Shown here: piece after piece, positions 19,640 through 30,331 of the stretch
Position numbering within the stretch: position 1 is the stretch's first letter
Layout: every line of letters starts with the position of its first letter
Source of the DNA: Euphorbia lathyris
Lineage: Eukaryota; Streptophyta; Magnoliopsida; Malpighiales; Euphorbiaceae
DNA length: 64,000 nt
Assembly: GCF_963576675.1 (NCBI RefSeq)
Contig: NC_088916.1
Coordinates: 14,980,501 to 15,044,500, forward strand
Direction of reading: 5' to 3'
Made by a program: the position numbers and the translations under genes
Notes under the pieces: model-generated
Told to the model about the DNA's origin: nothing
Database searches by the model: none
What the model saw: only the letters and a program-made list of their open reading frames with translations

Positions 19640-22600
19640 ATGGAAGGCAATCCGTTATCATCGGGAAGAGACGGGAGTGATGCTGTGTCTGAAGTCGGGG
19701 TATTTTTCCGATTCAACTTCCTTTCATTTCTGTAATTTGATTTAAAAAAAAATTTGGTTCGACACTCGGGCGTGTGAGCATCACGCCTCACCATGTGGTG
19801 GGGCGTATGAGTATCACGCCCCACCACATGGTGAGACGTGATAGCCACATGCCCAACCATGAGGTGGGACGTGATGTTCATACGCCCCACCACATGGTGA
19901 GGCGTGATGCTCACACGCCCCCACCGCATGGTCGGACGTGATACTCATACGCCCCACCACATGGTGAGGCGTAATGCTCACACGCCGGAGCATATTTATG
20001 GCTGTTTTTCGGGTTTAGACACCGAAACGTTGTAGAAATATCACGTTTTGGAATGTAATGTTCGTTATTTATCATTTCCAAGAGGTTTCGTGGGAAGAAT
20101 TTGACGGAAACGACATAAATTATAGTTCACAGTTTTTTCCCAAACAAACGTTTCAAACATATCATGAAGCTGTTAACTGGGCAAAACAGACGTCAATTGG
20201 GATCGGGTTCGAGTTAACCACAACGTCGCACAAGACGGGGGGCAAGTCCAAGTGGATATTGGTTAAATGTGCTCGTGGTGTTAAGAATTATAAAAGGAAA
20301 AAGGATATGGATATGGATGTTATACTACGGAAGAATACAAAAACAAAGTACTGTGGTTGCAAATTCCAGATAAAGGTTATGGAAATCGCTGAATTGGGCG
20401 GTTGGGTGGTGAATGGGATTTTTGGAGATAGAGGACAGCACTGTCATCAGTTGGCTATATATCGTCAGGGCTACAGACAGATGAGCGGACTAAGCTCGGG
20501 TTCCAAGAAACTTGTTCGTGAAATGAGTTCAGTTCAAGCTAAGCCTTGTGCTATTTTTGCTGCAATCAAAGAAAAACATCCGGAGGATTACCCGACACAA
20601 AGACATATCTATAATTACAGGGAGAAAATCAGGACTGAGAGCTTTGAGGGTCGGGATGTAATCGGTCAGTTTTATCGGCTTGCTATAGATAAGGAGTACA
20701 TACATTGGACGCAAGCGGTGCCGGGCAGCAATGTTATGACTCACTTATTTATGGCACATCCAACATCGATCACACTGTTCCGATCTTATTACTTGTTTGT
20801 TGGTATGGATTCAACATATAAAATAAACAAGTATAAGATGCCATTCTTTGAAATCATTAGAATGATGCCTTCAAACAAAAACTTCTTGATCGCCTATGCA
20901 ATCATGAAGGATGAAACTGAGGGAAGTTATATGTGGGTGTTACAAAAATTGAAGCTTTTGCTCCAACCTGATGTGCATCCGACAGCCATTGCTACAGACC
21001 GGGAGTTAGGACTGATGCGGCCGGTTCGTGAGGTATTTCCTCATAGTCATCATTTATTGTGCACATGGCATATTAATAAAAATGTGGAGGATAGAGTAGG
21101 CAATTTGTTGGGAATGAAAAGGTTTGGTGAAATTTTTAAGAATTCCAAATGGAAACGTATAATTGAAGCCCCGACAGTAGCCGAATATGAGGCGGCAGTG
21201 GTAGCCATGAAGAATACTACTACCAACTGGCCTCAGTTGAAACAGTGGAGAGTTCACATGCACAGTTGAAACAGTGGTTGAATTCATCTACTGGTGCACT
21301 CGATACAGTGTGTGCGAAGGTGCACAAGGACATTGAGTCTCAGATCGAGGCGATCAAGTAAGACATTTATTCTGTTATTTGCTTTAATCTTTTAAAATTT
21401 AATACATTAGTTTTGTAATCCTTCACTGTATATAATCAGATACTCACTCGAGGACTCGAGAAGAAGATCTGCGGTGAATCACTGTGGAGCACCTTTCATG
21501 TATCTCGACTTACACGTTTCACATTACTGCTTGGCTGTACTAAATGATGAGCTCAAGAGTATGCACGGATTGAGTATGGATGTGGTAAGTGAATGCGGAT
21601 GCGTGTTGCCCATGACTCATGACATTCCGTGTGCATGTGAGCTTAAAACATATATTGACATAGATGAATCGGTCCGTGTTGACCGCATCCATCCTTTTTG
21701 GAGATCTCTTGCATTTGAAGGGTTGAGTGACATACCAGTTACTGCTCCAATATATGCTGACGGGTCTAAGGATCACCGATTTTTTCAATCTCTTGTGGAA
21801 AAGGTTGAAAAATTAGATCATTCAATGGTGCGTAGCATATCGATGTACATTCATGATCAGATAAACCCGGAACAAAGTGGCTTCAAAGAACCTGAGGTCA
21901 AAGACACTGTTAGGGGTAGACTAAAGGGAAATTCATCAACAAAATGAAATCCGAGTGCATGGGAGTACAGTCAACGAGGTCGAGCACGGTCATCAGGTTC
22001 GAGGAGTAGTCGTAGTCGAGGCCGTTCCTCATCCTCATCTGTGCATAACAGCCAGATGCCTGGTATATTTTATTTTATTAATATATATGTTGAAGTTAAA
22101 GTAAATATATTTTTATTGATGAATTTCATATATTAATATTTTCAGTCGGATTTGATGCGGATATCGCCGGTTACCACCATTTACATCGGGTACAAGGTCT
22201 CATCGTACCATTTATTACTGGATTCCATGATGTTGTAGCAGATGGTAACTATGGATTTCACGTTTTAGCCGATGTCATCATCTATAACCAAGAGGAGTGG
22301 AAGCTGATGAGAGTGCTCATAGAGATTGAGATGCGGGCAAACCGTGATCTGTATGCGCAAGTGTACAGGAACGGATTTGATGCTGCCCTCACACGTATTA
22401 AATGGGCAGGAGCGGGTTGTGGTGAATCCCACTGGATGGTGAGTCCGGACGACTTATATGCTGCTGCATCTGTATTGGACGCAGTAATATTCCTCTTTAC
22501 TACACAACAGTTAGGATGTTGCACTATACTGCCGATGCGTTCGGACGATGGAAGACCACCAGAGCGAGAAATTGTGATTTGTCATTTGGGGAGTTATCAT

Positions 22601-22741
22601 CACTACATACGTCTTTATTTACATCCCACGTTTCCAGTGCCTCCCATTGCCACCCAATGGCGTTTATTTCGTCTTCCGAGTGTTCGTCACTTGGAGAATC
22701 TATACGCTGAAAGGAGAGAGGCTTGGACTAAATTATATTAG
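19640..22741 (+). pseudogene. FAR1-MULE-SWIM-OTU gene, copy 2, several lesions
   Basis: Exons correspond to copy 1: 19640-19699, 20082-21357, 21440-22062 and 22146-22741. Lesions seen against copy 1: (a) the intron 1 acceptor CAG is CAA at 20079-20081, and the next AG shifts the frame; (b) in exon 2 ~109 bp including the start of the codon for the third catalytic acid are replaced by a 15-bp filler (21234-21248), shifting the frame; (c) TGA at 21945-21947 after GNSSTK, where copy 1 has CGA; (d) the OTU nucleophile TGT is TAT (22250-22252), so DGNC reads DGNY. The first two catalytic Asp residues, the SWIM finger, the SR linker and the OTU C-terminus remain. At the two codons where copy 1 has stops, this copy keeps Arg and Trp. 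Non-functional. Confidence 0.87.
19764..19992. repeat. 5' near-palindrome array of MULE copy 2 (6 units)
   Basis: Same motif class as copy 1 (CCCCACCACATGGTGAGGCG and relatives), but about six units instead of four. One unit is divergent (CACCGCATGGTCGG). The array has changed copy number since the two MULEs separated. Confidence 0.88.
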
Positions 22742-22848
22742 TTTTATATGTTGTGATTAATAATATTTATTAATTAACTTATATTATTTTTACTGATTTT
22801 AGGACTAAATTGTATGGTATTTTTAGGTTTTACGTACAATTCTATAGT

Positions 22849-22905
22849 TACGGGTTTAACGGCCTATTTACGAGTTTAACGGCCTATTTACGGGTTTAAA
22901 AAGCT
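22849..22905 (+). repeat. 20-bp tandem repeat, copy 2
   Basis: About 2.5 units of TACGGGTTTAACGGCCTATT, matching the repeat at 8641 in copy 1. Confidence 0.85.
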
Positions 22906-22911
22906 ATTTTT

Positions 22912-23140
22912 TTTGCCAATCCGACACGCGGGCGTGTGGCGATCACGCCTCACCGCGTGGTCGGACGTGATAGACACACGCCTCACCGCGTGGTCGGATG
23001 TGATAGCCAACTGCCCGACCTTGCGGTGAGGCGTGGGGCTATCACGCCCGATCACATGGTGAGGCGTGATATCTATACGCCCGACCACGCGGTGAGGCGT
23101 GATAGCCACACGCCCGCGTGTCGGATTGGCAAAAAAATAG
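22912..23140. repeat. 3' near-palindrome array of MULE copy 2 (5 units)
   Basis: Five units with cores CACCGCGTGGTC (twice), GACCTTGCGGTG, GATCACATGGTG and GACCACGCGGTG. They sit between inverted outer arms TGCCAATCCGACACGCG and CGCGTGTCGGATTGGCA, as in copy 1. Confidence 0.88.
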
Positions 23141-23392
23141 AAATTTCTCTCCCCAAAACCCATGAAAGGGCATTTTCGTCCTTTCACGGGGCTAGGAGTG
23201 GGAATTTGGGGCTGGGTTTAACAACACCCATAAAAAATTATCCTTATTAAAAAACCCATTTTGGATCAAAATTCCAAAATTCCAATTATAACACGTATAT
23301 ATACGATAAAAAATTTGAACAACTTCGATCTAACAAATTTTCTTTTTTTACATACTACCTATAAAATCGATTCTTCAATTAAATAATTATGT

Positions 23393-24215
23393 ACAAGGTT
23401 ATCAAACCCGGACCGGACCGGACCGGACCGTTCAACCGGAACCGGTGACAGTTCCGAACCGGAGGTGGTCCGATTATTAAATCTTTGAAACCCGTTTAAA
23501 ACCATTCAAATCGGCCGGTTCAACCACAAACCGATTGATCCAGTACCAGTTATGCGGTTTGATCCGGTTTGATTTTAGACTTGTTTACTTAAAAAAATTT
23601 AACAAAGGTGGGATTCGAACCTTGGACATTTAGCATGTAAACTTTAATGCTCACCACTATACTACAATTTTAGTTATGTTTACAATTAACTATTTAAGAA
23701 TAAATAATAATGTTACAAGTTAAATAATTAAAATATGATTTAGTATTATTTTTCTATTTAGATAAATATCATTAAAAAATTATTTTATTTTTTCAATATT
23801 AACAAAGTTTAATTAATATTATTTTTGAAGAAATTTAATTAGTATTAAATTTTAAATATATACAAATAAATTTTAAAAATCTAATAAATTAAGATTGAAG
23901 TTGAATTACAAAATACATGTCCTATTAACATATTTACATGTTAGTTATTAATAAAAATAATCACTATTAATTTTAAAAGTATATTTTTTTAATTTTTATA
24001 TTTATTTGTTATGATATTAAATAAATATTATTAATATAACTTTGATGAATATAGTTAATATTATACTATGTTATAAGATTAAATACGAATAGAATTATAA
24101 TTTTCATATAATTTTTTAATACCGGTTAAACCTCGGTTGGACCCCGATTAAACCTCAAACCCTTAATCCTTTGTCTTTTCCGGTTCTTTGACCGATCCAG
24201 TTTTAACAACCATGA
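23393..24215. mobile_element. Non-autonomous element with GGACC repeats and a tRNA-like module
   Basis: The left end has GGTTATCAAACCC followed by GGACCGGACCGGACCGGACC; the right end (ACCGGTTAAACC, CCGGTTCTTTGACCG, TTTTAACAACCATG) is roughly its inverse. On the minus strand near 23610-23665 are an A-box-like TAGTATAGTGG and a B box GGTTCGAATCC, as in a tRNA-derived sequence. The interior is AT-rich and non-coding. Element class and exact ends are uncertain. Confidence 0.5.
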
Positions 24216-24976
24216 TTATGTATTCGCTACTGGTACCCGCGTTAAGGTATCCATTATCATCCCTAACTCTTATAAGTTTACCGACAACGATGTCTATTTA
24301 TGAAGAAAATGAGACTCGGTGGAGCCGAGTAAGTGATAATGAAAAAGAAGCATAGATAGAACAGAACAGGTGTGCGAAGAAAAGAAGCAATGTAATCTAA
24401 AAGGGGCACGTGATGCCAAAGCGTCATCGTTTTATCAGTTTCAAGATAAGACTCCAAAGGGGCCATTATATGATGACTTGATTCGGTTTTGAATTTTGGC
24501 TGTTTCCTCTTTTTCACAGTTACAATCCGTCGCGTCCATTTCTAGAGCGAGAGAGAGAGAAAGAGAGAGAATTCATGTTTCTCTCTCTAGACTCTCTGTT
24601 CTGTTCTGTACATTCCATAGATGAATACATCTTTTCCTTTTCTTCTTTCTTTTAGATAGTAATAATAATTTCATATAGATAAAGATAGAGAAACTTCCCC
24701 TTGGGGGTTTGGGTTTTTGGCCGGAAACAAAACCCAATTCCTTTCCCTCTTACACCACATAGATCAAACGCCCCTTTTCTCTTGTAACTGATCTTTTAAT
24801 TTGTATAATGGCGGAATGTGATGTGAATTTTCTATGAAAATTATGAGTTTTGTGACCTTTTTCCTCTGTATTTGACGCCTTTTCTATCTTCCGGCGGCTT
24901 CGTCATTTCCTCAATTTAATTTCGCGTTTTGTGGAATTGTTGTAATTTTGTGTCAATTTGTCTTCTTATAAATATA
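24216..24976 (+). promoter_or_regulatory. Promoter and 5' leader of the nucleotidyltransferase gene
   Basis: Contains a GA-rich tract followed by CT-rich repeats (GAGAGAGAGAGAAAGAGAGA and TTTCTCTCTCTAG, 24548-24597), typical of plant 5' leaders, plus ACGTG at 24408-24412. A leader intron is possible, but no unique splice pair is visible. The transcription start is unknown. Confidence 0.45.
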
Positions 24977-27900
24977 ATGGTGATGGGTGATCTTAGAGTT
25001 TGCTCTTTGCCGAGGGATGATGGAGTTTTGAGGAGGGACAATCATCTTTGTGTATTTTCGGCGGCAAACTTGGATCCAGCTTTGATTACGGAGGTGGATT
25101 GGACGAGGGCGGAAGAAGCTACTAGGGAAATACTTCATACGGTTCATCCAACGGTTGAAGCTGACTGTAGGAGAAAGGAGGTTACAGAGTATGTGAAGGG
25201 TCTCATTAGATCTTCCTTGGGATGTGAGGTCAAATTTCTGCATATTCTTTATTTTAATTGATTTTAAGGTCTTTGATTTTTTTTATTTAGGTTGTTTTCT
25301 TTTGAAGATTTGTTACATACATCATATTTAGGAGACTGAAGGAACCGGATTCAATTATGCTTACATTGTATCCACATTCCATGAAATAGTATACATATTC
25401 ATATGTATATGCACTTGTTCGTTACTTCCATAGACTTATAGGGCTGAAGAGCGATCCTCTGAATATTAGATGATGGATAATATGGAGATAACAGAAACAA
25501 TGTTTAATACTTACGTGATTGGTTAGACTTCTTAATGTATTGAAATCATTAACTAATTATGGGGTTTAATAGATTGCCAATCTGCTGCTTCTCAGAAAAC
25601 AACTGTTAGTTGAAATGTAGAAAAAGTAATTTTATATTTCGAACAATCCAGTAACATGCTTAAGCTAATTTAGCATTTTCAGCTGTTTGTCGTTTACCGG
25701 GGTAGATAGCAAATTCAGCATTTTCAGCTGTTTGTCGTTTACCGGGGTAGATAGCAAATTCAGCATTTTCATCTGTTTGTCATTTACGGGCTAGATAGCT
25801 AATTTTAGCATTTTCAGCTGTTTGTCGTTTACTGATAAATAGCTTATTTAGCATTTTCAGCTGTTTGTCGTTTACGGGGTAGATTGATTTCCGCATGTCA
25901 GTTTAACTGCAGATGTAGCATTTTGAGTTATCTTGCCCAATTTTCTACATGTGAAACTTGTTATTGGTGTCGGTCACAGTCTGCCAGTATGGTAGTTTTT
26001 AAGGATAAATAATGTGAAACTAACTTAGCTGCTTAAGTTGATTATAATTTATGGTATAGACACTTCACACGTGTCATATTTACTGTCGGTTTACGAGTTT
26101 TAGTAGTTATACTGTCCAATTTCAGTATACGTCCCTTGATGACGGGGTTGGTAATGACCCTTGTTTGGTAGTTAATACATTATTGCATTTTAATTATTGC
26201 TTGACTAGTTTAAAACTTAAACCTGAAGGTTTAATTTTAGTTAACATAATTGGTTGAAATACTTACCACTACGTTAAGTTATGCGAAAATTAGTTATTGC
26301 CTTCTACAATATGGGCACAGCTTTCCTATAGTGGAAATCCTGACACTGAAACTTTTGAAGATTCTTGATGTTATGCAAATAATATGACTTCTTTTTTTTT
26401 TTTTGCTTTTGTGTAATGATTTATGGAGTTATATACTGAAGTGAGGAAACTGAGGGTCGTTGCTATTTATTAAATTTCTGAAACATTTAACCTGTTGCTT
26501 TCACTTGTTCTTTCTAGGTTTTTCCATATGGTTCTGTTCCATTAAAGACGTATCTTCCGGATGGAGATATTGATTTAACTGCTATTAGCAGTCCACCAGT
26601 TGAGGATGCATTGTTTTCTGATGTTCATGCTGTCTTAAGACGAGAAGAGCAGAACAGGGAAGCTCTATTTGAAGTGAAGGATGTCCATTTCATTGATGCA
26701 GAGGTCCTTTATTAACTGACGCTTTCTTGCTTTTGAAAGTGATTTTTTGATATACTTTTTTGTTTGTTTAGAATTTGAGTAGCTGTTTAGTAATTCCTGT
26801 CAGCATGATGCTTGTGACTCTTTTCTGTTTTCTGCTCCATTTCTACTGTCAGAATATAATTAGGTATTAAGTAACGACAGTCATTGTCAATTGTAATTGA
26901 GTCTTTTTTCCTACATCTTCTGGGAGTCTCTTATCATTGATACTCGAGAGAGAAAATAATGTTAGGAGAGTTTTCATAAAAGATACCACCCCGAAGATAT
27001 CTGGGGTTGGCTTAGGTACTCTGCTTCTGATGAGTACAAATGCAGTTTTTATGACAGCTGATGACCTGCGTAATTGATTGTTTTTGCAAGTAGTAGAATT
27101 TATCCTTGTCCAATCATTTATGTTTATTTTGTCATCTGCTTCAGGCTGAATGTGGGTTTTTGATGGCAGGTTAAGCTTGTAAAATGCATTGTACAAAATA
27201 TGGTGGTGGATATATCCTTCAATCAATTAGGGGGACTTTCAACTCTGTGTTTTCTTGAGCAGGTCAATTTTCTGATTCTGTGCTGTGATGAACTGATTTT
27301 GCTTATTTCTTTTTCATTTCAAATTTGAATCTGGCCTTTGATTCTGCTTCTATGTGTAAGAAAATTGGAAACAATTATCTTGTGGCACTACGGCTCTGTT
27401 GTAGCCTGGCCGTTATTCGTGGAAATACATTTGAGTAAGTTCTGTTTCAGGTTGATCGACTTGTTGGCAGAAATCATCTCTTTAAACACAGCATCATTCT
27501 GATCAAATCTTGGTGCTATTATGAGAGTCGCATTCTTGGGGCGCATCATGGTTTGATTTCAACATATGCTTTGGAAATACTTGTTTTGTATATCTTCAAT
27601 CTATTCCATGCTTCCTTAGATGGCCCTTTGGCAGTAAGTATTATACACTAATTCATCCACGAGTTGAACAAAATATTCCTTAAGTAATTTGTTATGATTT
27701 TAGTACTTCTTTGTTCAAATAATGCACTCTTATGAACTAAAGTTGTTTTAACATCTTGTAGGTTCTATACAAATTTCTGGATTACTTTAGCAAGTTTGAT
27801 TGGGACAATTTTTGTATTAGTTTGAATGGACCCGTTTGCAAATCTTCTCTGCCTAACATTGTTGGTAAGAGTTATATCGTTAGTGTTCCTAAACCTAATA

Positions 27901-30331
27901 TTAGTTTGCTTGAGGCAGCTGATTTGATTGATTTCTCCACTTTCTTTCTCTTTGTGCAGCTGAGCCGTTCGAAAACGGGAAGGGCAAGTTGTTGCTGAAA
28001 GATGAATTTCTTAGAAGATGCGTTGATATGTTTTCACTTCCATCAAACAATCCAGAGCTGAATTCACGACCATTTCCCCAGAAGCATTTAAACATAGTGG
28101 ATCCTCTGAAAGCAAATAACAACCTTGGGCGTAGTGTGAACAGAGGTTTTTAGTTTTTCCTTTCAACTTAAATTATACTTGGTGGAGAAGGTTTATATTA
28201 ACTGATTGCCCTTGTGATTAAATGGATATCCTATATCTTGTACTGAAAGTTAGAAAATTCATTGGAAGATCAGGTTTTTCTGAAGGTTAAATTTGTTCCG
28301 GAACTTAGTGATCTCCTGTCCACTAATTTTATCGAAATGGTCCATGTTTTTTTTTATTACAAGTACTTTCCATATTCTTGTTCTCCGTTGCAATAAAACA
28401 CTGTTACCTCAGTTACCGGGGTCTTTAGAGCTTGATGTCGTATTTATACTCATCAGCCTTCAGAGCTTGATGCAGTTCTCTCTTTTCTTTCAGCTTCTTT
28501 AGGAAATTCAATAAATAATTTATTGATCATACTTTTTTGTTACGGTGTCTCTTCTATATTTTGTTACTCTATTTTGGGCTGCAGCCCCTATATTGACTTG
28601 TTTCTAGTTCATTTCTTATGTTATTTTACGTTTTGGATTAATCTTTCTTTCATATACAGAGTAAACAGTAGACAATTTTTCTTTTCTTTGGAGCAGAAAG
28701 CATCGTCAGATCATTTGATATTTCAATAATTGCTTAATAGTTTATGTTTATTCCAGAGTGTTGGATTCCATTTTAATAATGAAGCTATGTTTTTTCTGCA
28801 GGTAATTTTTTTCGAATACGAAGTGCTTTTAAATATGGCGCTCGTAAGCTGGGCCGAATTTTTTCATTACCAAGTGAGAGAATGATCAATGAGCTCAACA
28901 AGTTCTTCGGAAATACTTTGGATAGGCATCGAAACAATTATTGGACTCCTGTGGATCATTCTCGCATATTATCTTTTCCTAGAAATTCTGACAATTCCTC
29001 ATCATCATCATTCTCTGATTCAAGCTCTGAAGATGGCAAATCAACTCTCAGTTGCAGTATTGATAGACCTTTCGGTACGACTAGCTGGGAGAAATCTAAT
29101 AATGCTTCTCATTTCCATTTTTCATGCATGTGTGCAGAAAATGAGAAATTTGAAAATGGAATCTCCAATGGAAAAGGACCGTCAAATTTTGCATCTGATG
29201 GTGAAATTAGCTGCGGTTTAAGGTCAGAATCTAAGGAGAATCACATTATGATTAACAATTCAGCTTGTTCATGTACGAATAATCATGAGGATAGAGCTTC
29301 CTTCGAATCAACAAATCATGCACATGTCAAGAACATTTCTGCGAATTCAACCCCCGCTCTTGAGGAAGGAGAATCTGCAGGCATTCCAGGAATTTGTCAC
29401 TCTTCCAAATCTTTATTGGACCTGAGTGGAGATTATGACAGCCAATTCAGGAGCGTGGTATATAGTCAAAATTGCCATTTCTATGCTTTATCTGCTCATA
29501 TGCCGTCCTTCCATCCCATGTTAACTAACCTGAAGATTAAAAATCCTTGGCAAACTATCCGTGAATCCCTACATTTGAAGCGGAATGTTCATCCTCAAAG
29601 GAAATCACGATACAACCTAAATATGAATTCTCTGGTGCCATTTAGCGAAGCTTTCAATTATGAAGAAAAGATAAAACGAGGAACAGGGACATACATTCCC
29701 AAAATGGTAATTTTATTTTTTAACTTTGTTTTTCCTGTCACGTTTTCAGAAGTTTTCGGAGCTCCCATGAATTAAAAACTTTTGCAGTTGTACTATTCAA
29801 ACAGAGATAGGCCCTCTTCAGGAAGAGGAAAGAACCAGGGCTCAGGAGTAAATGTTGATTTGCGTAGGCATGATCAAGATAAAGTTTGTGCTTCAACTTC
29901 CATAGAGATAAATTCCTCTGAGAATAGCTATGATCTTTCGGAAGCAGAATACCCATATCTGGGAAATGGGAAGCCTGCGTCGTCGGAGCTATCTCAGCCA
30001 TCTGTGTGGGGTGTTTCCAGTGGCAATTGTGCTTCAGAGATAATTGATTCGGGTTGTCAGGATATTCAACTACGGGAAGAGTCCTCTCCGGTGATGTTCA
30101 CTGAACCAGGCGTTGCTTCAACCCCTGTTGAAACAGCAGCGGAGATAACTGAACAAGTTGTAGAAAATGACAGTGAAAGGTAATACAGTATATTGTACCT
30201 TCTATTACAGTTCGCATGTTTAATGGTGCGGTAGCATTGATTATCCTGAAATTTTGGTATTTAGGGTTGCATTGGAGTTGTATCATCTGAAAAATGAAGT
30301 CGATTTTCCTCCATTGTCGCTTGGAAGATGA
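24977..30331 (+). CDS. Plant PAP/OAS1-type nucleotidyltransferase (poly(A) polymerase-like)
   Basis: Nine exons, all GT-AG and in phase: 24977-25228, 26518-26703, 27170-27262, 27451-27633, 27762-27864, 27960-28145, 28802-29706, 29788-30179 and 30265-30331; 788 residues. The DNA polymerase-beta-like core shows GSVPLKTYLPDGDIDLTA (GS at 89-90, Asp101 and Asp103) and the third carboxylate in VVDISFNQLGGL (Asp160). A PAP/OAS1 substrate-binding region follows (HSIILIKSWCYYESRILG, HHGLISTYALEILVLYIFN, FLDYFSKFDWDNFCISLNGP). A long Ser-rich, probably disordered C-terminus ends YHLKNEVDFPPLSLGR. This matches the Arabidopsis At3g51620-type family. The expected activity is nucleotide addition to RNA 3' ends, but the substrate is not known from sequence. 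An ATG at 24983 is an equally good start. The exon 8 frame would stop at 30183 without splicing; the conserved exon 9 motif argues for splicing. Intron 1 has a minisatellite. Confidence 0.93.
25671..25886 (+). repeat. ~44-bp minisatellite in intron 1
   Basis: Five tandem units built on AGCATTTTCAGCTGTTTGTC followed by GTTTACCGGGGTAGATAGC. The first two are identical; later ones carry substitutions and short deletions. It lies wholly within intron 1 of the nucleotidyltransferase gene. Confidence 0.92.

Larger units (their letters stand above)
19489..23229 (+). mobile_element. MULE copy 2 with FAR1-MULE-SWIM-OTU gene
   Basis: Same family and layout as copy 1, 3.74 kb, with termini GTGAATTATTAAACCCAGCC and complement GGGTGTTGTTAAACCCAGCC. 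A perfect 8-bp duplication ATAAAAAA lies at 19481-19488 and 23230-23237. It differs from copy 1 by a larger 5' array, scattered substitutions and a ~109-bp deletion with filler in exon 2. It sits in the right arm of a fold-back element, so it is younger than that element. Confidence 0.9.
18599..23275. mobile_element. Fold-back element split by MULE copy 2
   Basis: The left arm begins GGATTTTGACCCAAAATGGG and runs through AGTTAAAAAATATTCCCAC, AGCTTCCGGTTTC and AAGTCTTTCTCCGC; the right arm mirrors it. The outermost 38 bp of the right arm (complement GGAATTTTGATCCAAAATGG) lies beyond the MULE at 23238-23275. Removing 19489-23229 and one 8-bp duplication rejoins the arm without a gap, giving a ~928-bp element. 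Non-coding. Confidence 0.85.

Noticed and set aside
29738..30001. Antisense open frame over nucleotidyltransferase exons 7-8
   Set aside because: It mirrors the coding exon; no domain on that strand.
30178..30183. Stop codon TAA as the end of the nucleotidyltransferase
   Set aside because: GGTAAT fits a splice donor, and the next exon gives YHLKNEVDFPPLS, which looks conserved, before a stop at 30329-30331.
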